Shown: piece after piece, positions 57,598 to 64,000 of the stretch
How positions within the stretch are numbered: the first letter of the stretch is position 1
How the letters are laid out: each line of letters opens with the position of its first letter
NCBI RefSeq assembly: GCF_005222755.1
Contig: NZ_STGD01000004.1
Coordinates: forward strand, 186,001 to 250,000
DNA length: 64,000 bases
Direction of reading: 5' to 3'
From: Roseomonas sp. HF4
GTDB lineage: Bacteria > Pseudomonadota > Alphaproteobacteria > Acetobacterales > Acetobacteraceae
Notes under the pieces: model-generated
Told to the model about the DNA's origin: nothing
Database searches by the model: none
Seen by the model: the letters and a program-made list of their open reading frames with translations, nothing else
Position numbers and translations under genes: made by a program

Positions 57598-58089
57598 GTG
57601 GCTGAGAAGAAGAAATCGGGCCTGATCTCGCACGGCATTGCCGCGCAGAACCGCAAGGCGCGCTTCGACTACAAGATCGGCGAGATGATCGAGGCCGGGC
57701 TCGCGCTGATCGGCCCCGAGGTGAAGTCGCTGCGCGCCGGCCGCGCGACGCTGGCCGAGGCCTGGGCCGGGGAGCGGGACGGCGAGATGTGGCTGTTCAA
57801 CTGCTACATTCCCGAATGGCAGGCCGGCAGCTTCATGGCGAAGTTCGAGCCGCGCCGGCCGCGCAAGCTGCTGCTGCACAGGAAGCAGGTGGAGGCGCTG
57901 ACAGGGGCCATCACGCGGGAGGGTGCGACACTCGTGCCGCTCGACATCCATTTCAACGACCGCGGCCGGGCGAAGGTGCTGCTGGGCGTGGCCGAGGGCA
58001 AGAAGAAGCACGACAAGCGCGCCGCCATCGCGGAGCGGGACTGGCAGCGCGACAAGGCGCGCCTGATACGGAACAAGGGGCGGGAATAG
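57598..58089 (+). CDS. smpB: SsrA-binding protein SmpB
   Basis: A 163-residue RNA-binding protein that delivers tmRNA to stalled ribosomes. [31 protein letters not shown] near 20-50 is the OB-fold core, and a basic lysine-rich tail ([20 protein letters not shown]) reaches into the mRNA channel. The start is GTG at 57598. The slt-dapA-smpB order is typical. tmRNA itself is not in this window. Confidence 0.96.
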   Translation: MAEKKKSGLISHGIAAQNRKARFDYKIGEMIEAGLALIGPEVKSLRAGRATLAEAWAGERDGEMWLFNCYIPEWQAGSFMAKFEPRRPRKLLLHRKQVEALTGAITREGATLVPLDIHFNDRGRAKVLLGVAEGKKKHDKRAAIAERDWQRDKARLIRNKGRE

Positions 58090-58099
58090 CCCCGTCACA

Positions 58100-58146
58100 C
58101 CAGCGGCCGCACGCCTTGACCCGTGAAGCGGTCGCGCGGCCGCTGG
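58100..58146. terminator. Hairpin between smpB and a convergent gene
   Basis: A perfect 11-bp stem CCAGCGGCCGC/GCGGCCGCTGG (58100-58110 with 58136-58146) begins ten bases after the smpB stop, between convergent genes. It lacks T-runs and is unrelated to the composite repeats. Confidence 0.5.
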
Positions 58147-58220
58147 CATGGCCTTGATGTCGCGCGCAGCCGCCACACCAACCCTGCGCGCAGATACGTC
58201 CGGCAATAGCGCCGGGCGTA

Positions 58221-58706
58221 TCAGCCGGCCCCGGCACGCATCAGCGCCGCGCGGTAGAATTCCCGCACGGCCGCGAAGGGCCGCCCCTCGGACTCCAGCA
58301 GCGCCTGCACCTCGAACAGGTAGGGCGCCGCGACGGGCCGCTCCAGCAGCAGGCGGCGCACGGGCCTCAGCGGCGCGACCACGATGCCGAAGGGCAGGTC
58401 CGTCGCCTCCAGCGCGCTGGCCATGCCCGGCGCCAGCCGCGCATCGACCCACCAGACGTCGCAATCCGACAGCGCCACCGCCCCGCGCATGAGCGTGACG
58501 GAACGATGCCGCGGCCGCTCCGGCGCATCGAGCAGCCACGCGAGGTCGGGTGCGCCCGGCAGGGGTGCGCGGCGGTGGCTCGTGACGGGGCCGCGGCCGA
58601 TCCCGTGCTCCTCGCACCAGGCCTGGAGGCAGCGGGTCGCGCTTCCGGCCTCGGCCAGGCGGCGGCGGAAGGCGGAAAGGGGCAGGTCGAGGTCGCTGGG
58701 CAGCAT
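58221..58706 (-). CDS. Chorismate lyase-like (UbiC-fold) hypothetical protein
   Basis: A 161-residue protein. RHRSVTLMRGAVALSDCDVWWVDARLAPGMASAL followed by TDLPFGIVVAPLRPVRRLL resembles the strand order of UbiC/UTRA-type proteins, in which a surface arginine pair and a PfG turn line the ligand pocket. The similarity is faint and no catalytic glutamate can be placed with certainty. The ATG at 58706 begins MLPSDLDLPLSAFRRRL. It is divergent from the YedY-like gene, 94 bases apart. Role unknown. Confidence 0.6.
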   Translation of the reverse strand: MLPSDLDLPLSAFRRRLAEAGSATRCLQAWCEEHGIGRGPVTSHRRAPLPGAPDLAWLLDAPERPRHRSVTLMRGAVALSDCDVWWVDARLAPGMASALEATDLPFGIVVAPLRPVRRLLLERPVAAPYLFEVQALLESEGRPFAAVREFYRAALMRAGAG

Positions 58707-58800
58707 GACGTTGCGCCCACATGTGGCATGCCTGGGCGGAACGGACAGCCCTTGCATCCGTGCCCGCGGGGCGCACGTAATCGGCCGCGAGGAGATCGCG

Positions 58801-59469
58801 ATGGACCAGGACGACATCCCGACGACGGGCGCGGTGAAGGACAAGCTGATCCGCACCAAGGAACGCTGGGCCGAGGAAGGCCGGCTTCTGACCGGCACGA
58901 CGGCCGACCCGGCGCGCGACCGCCTGCCGCCGGGCCAGACGCTTGTGAAGGACTGGCCGGTGCTCGACCTCGGCGTGCAGCCGGACGTCGCGCGGGAGAA
59001 GTTCCGGCTGCGTGTCGAAGGCCTGGTCGAAAGCCGCATCGCGCTCGACTGGGACGCCTACATGGCGCTGCCGCAGTCCGAGATGGTCGTGGACATCCAC
59101 TGCGTCACGCAATGGAGCCGCTACGACAACCGCTTCGCCGGCGTGAAGGTCGCGGACATCCTCGCGCTCGCGAAGCCGAAGCCGGAGGCGCGCTTCGTGA
59201 GCCTGACCTGCTACGACGGCTACACGACGAACCTCGCGATCGAGGATTTCGCCGCCCCGGACGTGATGTTCGCGCATGCCTGGGAAGGCGCGCCGCTGAC
59301 CCGCCAGCACGGCGCCCCGGTGCGGCTCGTGCTGCCCCGCCTCTATTTCTGGAAGAGCCCGAAATGGATCACGCGGGTCGAGTTGCTCGCCGAGGACCGC
59401 CCCGGCTTCTGGGAGGTGCGCGGCTACCACAATCGCGGCGACCCGTGGATGGAGGAACGCTATGGCTGA
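58801..59469 (+). CDS. YedY-like sulfite-oxidase-family molybdoenzyme
   Basis: A 222-residue enzyme of the sulfite oxidase/YedY (MsrP) fold. C101 in DIHCVTQWSRYDN is the molybdenum ligand. LTCYDGYTTNLAIEDF and APVRLVLPRLYFWKSPKWI are family segments. It lacks the Tat signal of MsrP, so it is probably cytosolic. Cofactor would come from MoeA/MoaC of the same region. No haem subunit is adjacent. It overlaps the glutathione peroxidase gene by eight bases, suggesting a shared role in oxidative damage. Confidence 0.88.
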   Translation: MDQDDIPTTGAVKDKLIRTKERWAEEGRLLTGTTADPARDRLPPGQTLVKDWPVLDLGVQPDVAREKFRLRVEGLVESRIALDWDAYMALPQSEMVVDIHCVTQWSRYDNRFAGVKVADILALAKPKPEARFVSLTCYDGYTTNLAIEDFAAPDVMFAHAWEGAPLTRQHGAPVRLVLPRLYFWKSPKWITRVELLAEDRPGFWEVRGYHNRGDPWMEERYG

Positions 59470-60010
59470 GGCGCTGCGCCGAACCGTCCTTGCCCTGCCG
59501 CTGATGGCCAGCGCCGCCGCCGCCGCCGAGCCCGACGCCTGGTCCTTCCGCTTCCCCGCGCTGGAGGGCGGCGAGCACGACCTGGCTGCGTGGCGCGGGC
59601 GCGTGCTGCTGGTGGTGAACACGGCGTCCTTCTGCGGCTTCACGCCGCAATATGCCGCGTTGCAGCGGCTGCACGAACGCTACCGGGAGCGTGGCCTGGT
59701 CGTGTTCGGCGTGCCGTCCAACGACTTCAACCAGGAAGCCGCCAGCGCCGCGCAGGTGCGCGAGTTCTGCGACGCGCAGTTCGGGATCGACTTCCCGCTG
59801 GCCGCGATCTCCCGCGTGCGGGGGGCCGATGCGCACCCCTTCTTCCGCTGGGCCGCGGTGCGGGCGGGCGGCGAGCCGCGCTGGAACTTCCACAAGTACC
59901 TGGTGGCGCGGGACGGGCAGCGCGTGCGCGGCTTCGCGACGCGCGTCGCGCCGGATAATATCGAGATGACGCGGGCGATCGAGGCCGCGCTGGCCGCGCC
60001 CGGCGCCTGA
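59462..60010 (+). CDS. Exported glutathione peroxidase-family protein
   Basis: A 182-residue thiol peroxidase. A signal peptide covers about 1-22 (ALPLMASAAAAAE). The active cysteine is C58 in VNTASFCGFTPQY, in place of selenocysteine. RWNFHKYLVARDG near 140 includes the catalytic tryptophan and asparagine. It reduces peroxides, likely in the periplasm using a thioredoxin-type donor rather than glutathione. It overlaps the molybdoenzyme gene, so both may be induced together under oxidative stress. Confidence 0.92.
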   Translation: MAEALRRTVLALPLMASAAAAAEPDAWSFRFPALEGGEHDLAAWRGRVLLVVNTASFCGFTPQYAALQRLHERYRERGLVVFGVPSNDFNQEAASAAQVREFCDAQFGIDFPLAAISRVRGADAHPFFRWAAVRAGGEPRWNFHKYLVARDGQRVRGFATRVAPDNIEMTRAIEAALAAPGA

Positions 60011-60026
60011 CGCGTCGCGGCGTTGG

Positions 60027-60686
60027 TCACCCGAGGCGCGGCAGCAGCGCCTCCACCACGGCCTCGAACATCTCGGGCGTCAGGCGCCTCGTTGAGGTGT
60101 TGTACCGGCTGACATGGTAGGAATCCGCCAGCAGCAGCCCACCGGGCAGCGCATGGACCGCGCCGTGGGCGAAGGCGACGCGGCTGGCCGGGATGCCCTT
60201 CGCGCGCAGCAGCGCGGCATGCGCCACGACGCCCAGCGCCAGCACCGCGCGCAGCCCCGGCATGGCGGCCAGTTCCGCCTGCAGGAAGCCGTTGCAGGTG
60301 CGGATCTCGGCCGGGGTCGGCAGGTTCTCCGGCGGCACGCAGCGCACGGCATTGGCGATGCGGCAGCCGGTCAGTTCCATCCCGTCATTCGGGTCTTCCC
60401 GGAATTCGCCGCGCGCCAGGCCGAACTTCAGGAGCGTCCCGTAGAGCAGCCGCCCGGCATAGTCGCCCGTGAAGGGCCGGCCCGTGCGGTTCGCCCCACG
60501 CACCCCGGGTGCGAGGCCCAGCACCAGCAGCGGCGCGGCGCGCGGGCCCCAGGACGGCACGGGCGCATTGTGCCAGTCGGGATTGGCCGCCCGGTTCGCG
60601 GCCCGGTATGCGACCAGCCGCGGGCAGGCGGGGCAATCGGCGGAAGGCGCGGCGCCAGGCGCGGGCGGCGCCGGCGCGGCGGTCAT
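60027..60686 (-). CDS. Family 5 (UdgB-type) uracil-DNA glycosylase
   Basis: A 219-residue DNA repair enzyme. Motif A is LVLGLAPGVRGANRTGRPFTGDYAG near 55-79, typical of family 5. CPACPRL at 18-24 starts the cysteine set of a [4Fe-4S] cluster, with later cysteines in the RCVPPENLPT and TCNGF regions. The HVSRYNTSTRRL end is motif-B like. It removes uracil and related bases. The start overlaps the NYN gene stop by four bases. Confidence 0.9.
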   Translation of the reverse strand: MTAAPAPPAPGAAPSADCPACPRLVAYRAANRAANPDWHNAPVPSWGPRAAPLLVLGLAPGVRGANRTGRPFTGDYAGRLLYGTLLKFGLARGEFREDPNDGMELTGCRIANAVRCVPPENLPTPAEIRTCNGFLQAELAAMPGLRAVLALGVVAHAALLRAKGIPASRVAFAHGAVHALPGGLLLADSYHVSRYNTSTRRLTPEMFEAVVEALLPRLG

Positions 60687-61306
60687 GCGTCCTCCGCGGC
60701 CGACGTGTCGGCATAGGGGTCGGCCGGCGTTGCCCGCGCGGTCCGCGCCGCGGCTGGCGGCGGCGCGGTGGTGGGGCGTGCGCGGGCCTCGACCTGCCGT
60801 CGGGTGAAGTCCTGGCCGATCTCCTCGATCTCGAGGAAGGCATCCGCCTGCCGGCGCAGTTCGTCGGCGATCATGGGCGGCTGCGACCGGACGGAGGAGA
60901 CGACGGTGACCCGCACCCCCATGCGCTGCACCGCCTCGACCAGCCGGCGGAAATCCCCGTCGCCCGAGAACAGCACCGCATGGTCGAGGTGCGGCGCCAT
61001 CTCCAGCATGTCGACCGCCAGCTCGACATCCATGTTGCCCTTGAGCCGCAGCCGCCCCGACGGGTCGGATTGCTGCTTGGCCGGCTTAGTCACCACCTGC
61101 CAGCCATTGTAGGCGAGCCAGTCGGTCAGCGGGCGTAGGGGGGAATAATCCTCCGTCTCTATGAGGGCGGTGTAGTAGAAGGCCCGGACCAGGTAGGTCG
61201 AGCGCCCGAAATAGTCGAGCATGGCGGCGAAATCGATCTCGAACCCGAGCGCGCGTGTCGTGTGATAGAGGTTCGCCCCATCCACGAAGATGCCGACACG
61301 TTCCAT
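60683..61306 (-). CDS. NYN-domain (LabA/DUF88-like) protein
   Basis: A 207-residue NYN-domain protein, a PIN-like nuclease fold. VGIFVDGANLYHT near the start, GNMDVELAVDMLEMA near 100 and HAVLFSGDGDFRRLVEAV near 120 hold the acidic metal-binding residues. The C-terminal 45 residues are Arg/Ala/Pro-rich. I used the ATG at 61306; an ATG six codons earlier is also possible. It probably cuts RNA. It overlaps the glycosylase gene and is divergent from folK. Confidence 0.87.
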   Translation of the reverse strand: MERVGIFVDGANLYHTTRALGFEIDFAAMLDYFGRSTYLVRAFYYTALIETEDYSPLRPLTDWLAYNGWQVVTKPAKQQSDPSGRLRLKGNMDVELAVDMLEMAPHLDHAVLFSGDGDFRRLVEAVQRMGVRVTVVSSVRSQPPMIADELRRQADAFLEIEEIGQDFTRRQVEARARPTTAPPPAAARTARATPADPYADTSAAEDA

Positions 61307-61407
61307 TCCGCCAGCACGCCGCATGATCAGATCCGCCCTGGGCCATCGCTCCGCGTCCCGGCAGGGACGCGTCCGCGCGTCCGCTACACCCATCGGGCAC
61401 GCCTGTC

Positions 61408-61920
61408 ATGGCCGCTGAGGCGGCGCTGGTCGCGATCGGCGCCAACCTGCCCCGGCCCGGCGGCGGCACGCCGATCGAGACCTGCCGCTGGGCGGTGGCG
61501 CGGCTGGGCGCAAGCCCCGGCCTGCGGGTCCGCGCGGTTTCCTCCTGGTGGGAATCCGCGCCGATTCCGCCCGACCCGTCCGCGCCGCCCTTCGTGAACG
61601 GCGTCGCGCTGGTCGACGCGGCCCTGACGCCCGAGGCGCTGCTCGCCGCCCTGCACGCCATCGAGGCCGAGGCCGGGCGCGCGAGGCCCTACCCCAATGC
61701 GCCACGGGTGCTCGACCTCGACCTGATCGACCTCGGCGGCCGGGTCCGCGCCGGGCCGGCCCCGGTGCTGCCGCATCCGCGCGCGCATCTGCGCGCCTTC
61801 GTTCTGCGCCCTCTGGCGGAGGTCGCGCCCGGCTGGGTGCATCCGGTGACGGGGGAGGCGGTCGAGGGCCTGATCGCCGCGCTTGCGCCGCAGGCGATCC
61901 GCCGCCTGGAGCCCGCCTGA
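61408..61920 (+). CDS. folK: HPPK, folate pyrophosphokinase
   Basis: A 170-residue 2-amino-4-hydroxy-6-hydroxymethyldihydropteridine pyrophosphokinase in folate synthesis. [12 protein letters not shown] near 8 is the start strand, [11 protein letters not shown] follows, and [19 protein letters not shown] near 92 is the signature with the metal-binding [28 protein letters not shown] near 118 completes the site. The folK-rpoZ-relA order is usual in this class. Confidence 0.94.
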   Translation: MAAEAALVAIGANLPRPGGGTPIETCRWAVARLGASPGLRVRAVSSWWESAPIPPDPSAPPFVNGVALVDAALTPEALLAALHAIEAEAGRARPYPNAPRVLDLDLIDLGGRVRAGPAPVLPHPRAHLRAFVLRPLAEVAPGWVHPVTGEAVEGLIAALAPQAIRRLEPA

Positions 61921-62086
61921 GCGGGCTTTCGCGGCCCGGCGGCGGTCCTTGGGCCGGAGCGCCCCCGCGCGGGGCGGGCTGGCCGCTTGCGCTGCGGTGC
62001 AGCGCCGCCTATGTGGAGAGGTTACCGGAGAATTCGGGCGCCCGGAGACCTCATCCGCGCGCCCCCAACGTGTTTGGAGCCTCCTT

Positions 62087-62479
62087 ATGGCGCGCGTCAC
62101 CGTCGAAGACTGCATCGAGAAGATCCCGAACCGCTTCGAGCTCGTCCTGCTCGCCGCCCAGCGTGCGCGCAACATCAGCCGGGGCGAAGCGATCGAGGTC
62201 GACCGCGACAACGACAAGAACCCCGTCGTCGCGCTGCGCGAGATCGCCGAGGAAAAGGTGGAACTCGCCGCGCTCGAGGGCGACCTCATCAAGTCGCTGA
62301 GCCGCGCGCCGGAGCCCGAGCCGGCCGAGGAGGAGGTGATGGACATCATCGCCACCGACGAGAACATCTTCGGCATCATGGAAGTGCAGGAGGAACCCCT
62401 GCCGGAATCCGCCGCCGAGGACCTCTCGCCCGACGACATCGAGGCCGCGATCGCCGCCGAACTGGCCGGCAAGCGCTAA
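62087..62479 (+). CDS. rpoZ: RNA polymerase omega subunit
   Basis: A 130-residue omega subunit. [33 protein letters not shown] is the conserved core, [14 protein letters not shown] follows, and the C-terminal half is acidic and specific to alphaproteobacteria. Omega helps assemble polymerase and forms part of the ppGpp site. It lies 13 bases before relA/spoT, whose product makes ppGpp. Confidence 0.96.
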   Translation: MARVTVEDCIEKIPNRFELVLLAAQRARNISRGEAIEVDRDNDKNPVVALREIAEEKVELAALEGDLIKSLSRAPEPEPAEEEVMDIIATDENIFGIMEVQEEPLPESAAEDLSPDDIEAAIAAELAGKR

Positions 62480-62492
62480 GGCGGCGCAGCGT

Positions 62493-64000
62493 ATGGGCCA
62501 GGGCGCCGTCGGCACCCGACCAACCGGCCCCGTGCTGGCCCCCGAGGGGCTGCGCGCCGACGCGGCGCCGAGCCCTGGCGTCGAGCTGGCGCGCCAGGTC
62601 CTCGCCTACGACCCGCGCGCCGACGGCGCATTGATCGAGGCGGCCTGGCGCCTCGCCGAGGAAGCCCACGCGCCCCAGAAGCGCGAGGACGGCCAGCCCT
62701 ACATCGTCCATCCGCTGGCCGTGGCGCAGATCCTGGCCGGCTACAGGCTGGACGCCGCGACCGTCGCGACCGCCCTGCTGCACGACACGGTCGAGGACAC
62801 CGGCGTCACGCTGGCCGAGATCGAGCGCCGCTTCGGCAAGGAGATCGCGCGCCTCGTGGACGGCGTCACCAAGCTGACGCGGCTCGAGATCCAGTCCGAG
62901 CGCACCAAGCAGGCGGAAAACTTCCGCAAGCTCGTGCTGGCCATGAGCGAGGACATCCGCGTCCTCATCGTCAAGCTGGCCGACCGGCTGCACAACATGC
63001 GCACCCTGGGCGCGGTCGGGAAGCCCGAGAAGCGCCGCCGCACGGCGCGCGAGACGATCGAGATCTACGCCCCGCTCGCCGAGCGCATCGGCATGGACGC
63101 GCTCAAGACCGAGATCGAGACGCTGTCCTTCCGGGAGATGAACCCGGATGCGTGGCAGACCATCGCGGCCCGCCTGACCTACCTGCGCGGCCAGGGCGCC
63201 GACCTGATCGAGGAGATCGAGCACGACCTGCGCCGCGTGCTGCGCGAACAGGGCGTGGACGCGATCGAGGTGCTGGGGCGGGAGAAGTCGCCCTATTCCA
63301 TCTGGCTCAAGATGCAGCGCAAGAACGTGGCCTTCGAGCAGCTGTCGGACATCATGGCCTTCCGCGTCATCGTGAAGGACAAGGGCGACTGCTACGGCGC
63401 GCTTGGCGCCATCCATTCCGCCTATCGCGTGGTGCCCGGCCGCTTCAAGGACTGGATCAGCACGCCCAAGACCAACGGCTACCAGTCCCTGCACACGGGC
63501 GTGACGGTGCCCGAGCGGCGCAACGCCAAGATCGAGGTGCAGATCCGCACGCGCGACATGCACGACATCGCGGAATTCGGCGTCGCCGCGCACTGGATCT
63601 ACAAGCAGGGCGAGAGCATCGCCGGCAACCGCAAGCGCTACCCCTGGGTGCGCGACCTGCTCGAGATCCTGGAAAGCGCGGCCGACCCGCAGGATTTCCT
63701 CGACCACACCAAGCTCGAACTGCATCGCGACCAGGTCTTCTGCTTCACGCCGAAGGGCGACCTGATCGAATTGCCGCGCGGCGCGACCCCGGTCGACTTC
63801 GCCTACCAGGTGCATTCCCAGGTCGGCGACAACACGGTCGGCGCCAAGGTGAACGGCAAGATCGTGCCGCTGCGCCATGCGCTCGAGAACGGCGACCAGG
63901 TCGAGATCATCACCGCGCGCGGCGGCAGTCCGAACCCGGCCTGGGAACGCTTCGTCGTCACCGGCAAGGCGCGCGCGCGCATCCGCCGCTTCGTCCACGC
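62493..64000 (+). CDS. relA: Bifunctional (p)ppGpp synthetase/hydrolase, 5' part
   Basis: The first 502 codons of a RelA/SpoT (Rsh) protein, cut off by the window end. The HD hydrolase domain shows YIVHPLAVAQIL and LLHDTVEDT (H97, D98), so hydrolysis is likely. The synthetase domain has GREKSPYSIWLKMQRKN and YRVVPGRFKDWISTPKTNGYQSLHTGV. A TGS domain begins DQVFCFTPKGDLIELPRG. The C-terminal ACT domain would be outside. It controls the stringent response. The ATG lies 13 bases after rpoZ. Confidence 0.95.
   Translation, partial: MGQGAVGTRPTGPVLAPEGLRADAAPSPGVELARQVLAYDPRADGALIEAAWRLAEEAHAPQKREDGQPYIVHPLAVAQILAGYRLDAATVATALLHDTVEDTGVTLAEIERRFGKEIARLVDGVTKLTRLEIQSERTKQAENFRKLVLAMSEDIRVLIVKLADRLHNMRTLGAVGKPEKRRRTARETIEIYAPLAERIGMDALKTEIETLSFREMNPDAWQTIAARLTYLRGQGADLIEEIEHDLRRVLREQGVDAIEVLGREKSPYSIWLKMQRKNVAFEQLSDIMAFRVIVKDKGDCYGALGAIHSAYRVVPGRFKDWISTPKTNGYQSLHTGVTVPERRNAKIEVQIRTRDMHDIAEFGVAAHWIYKQGESIAGNRKRYPWVRDLLEILESAADPQDFLDHTKLELHRDQVFCFTPKGDLIELPRGATPVDFAYQVHSQVGDNTVGAKVNGKIVPLRHALENGDQVEIITARGGSPNPAWERFVVTGKARARIRRFVH

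Overview
The window is a very GC-rich chromosomal segment of an alphaproteobacterium, most likely a Roseomonas-like member of the Acetobacteraceae. The evidence is conserved alphaproteobacterial gene order (trpGDC-moaC-moeA beside lexA, comEC and gltX; ppiD/tpiA-secG-pyrG; kdsA-eno-ftsB-pdhABC-lpdA-lipA; slt-dapA-smpB; folK-rpoZ-relA), a GAAC-N7-GAAC LexA box typical of this class, an E1-beta subunit carrying its own lipoyl domain, and two orphan Bug-type (TctC) binding proteins. No tRNA, rRNA, CRISPR array, prophage, transposase or recognisable defence system was seen.

Region 1 (1-16.9 kb) is accessory. A YcjX/YcjF-like pair is followed by a catabolic neighbourhood: two Bug solute-binding proteins, a Gfo/Idh/MocA oxidoreductase, an FCD-type GntR regulator, a tartrate/isopropylmalate-type dehydrogenase, an SDR, an FAD monooxygenase coupled to an amidohydrolase, a phosphodiesterase-like protein, a mandelate racemase-type enolase, an IsdG-like monooxygenase, an unknown 335-residue protein and a family 2 glycosyltransferase. 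The genes suggest uptake and oxidation of an organic or sugar acid; the substrate cannot be read from sequence.

Region 2 (17-34 kb) is core: lexA with its SOS box, comEC, gltX, molybdopterin genes moeA and moaC, tryptophan genes trpC, trpD, trpG and trpE (split by a TPR/family 9 glycosyltransferase gene), the periplasmic chaperone ppiD, then tpiA, secG and pyrG.

Region 3 (34-48.6 kb) begins with an argC islet lodged between pyrG and kdsA. It has its own promoter, a putative arginine-rich leader peptide, an attenuator-like hairpin and terminator pair, and a strongly structured 3' spacer. Then come kdsA, eno, ftsB and a long pyruvate dehydrogenase operon (pdhA, pdhB, pdhC, a GNAT acetyltransferase, lpdA, a methyltransferase, lipA and a RatA/Coq10-like gene) that joins complex synthesis to lipoylation.

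Region 4 (48.6-64 kb) mixes accessory and core genes: a GT61 glycosyltransferase with a DUF1185 gene, threonine aldolase, a GIDE-domain membrane protein, a DUF882 peptidase-like protein, cinA C-terminal domain, pgpA, a hydrolase, slt, dapA, smpB, a UbiC-like orphan, a YedY-like molybdoenzyme, glutathione peroxidase, a family 5 uracil-DNA glycosylase, a NYN protein, folK, rpoZ and the 5' part of relA/spoT.

Two repeat families stand out. One is a composite of G/C-armed hairpins present four times, each time exactly between convergent genes. The other is an ATCCGATC-containing element; one copy supplies the TAG stop codons of both flanking genes. The argC leader is the strongest candidate for an undescribed regulatory system.
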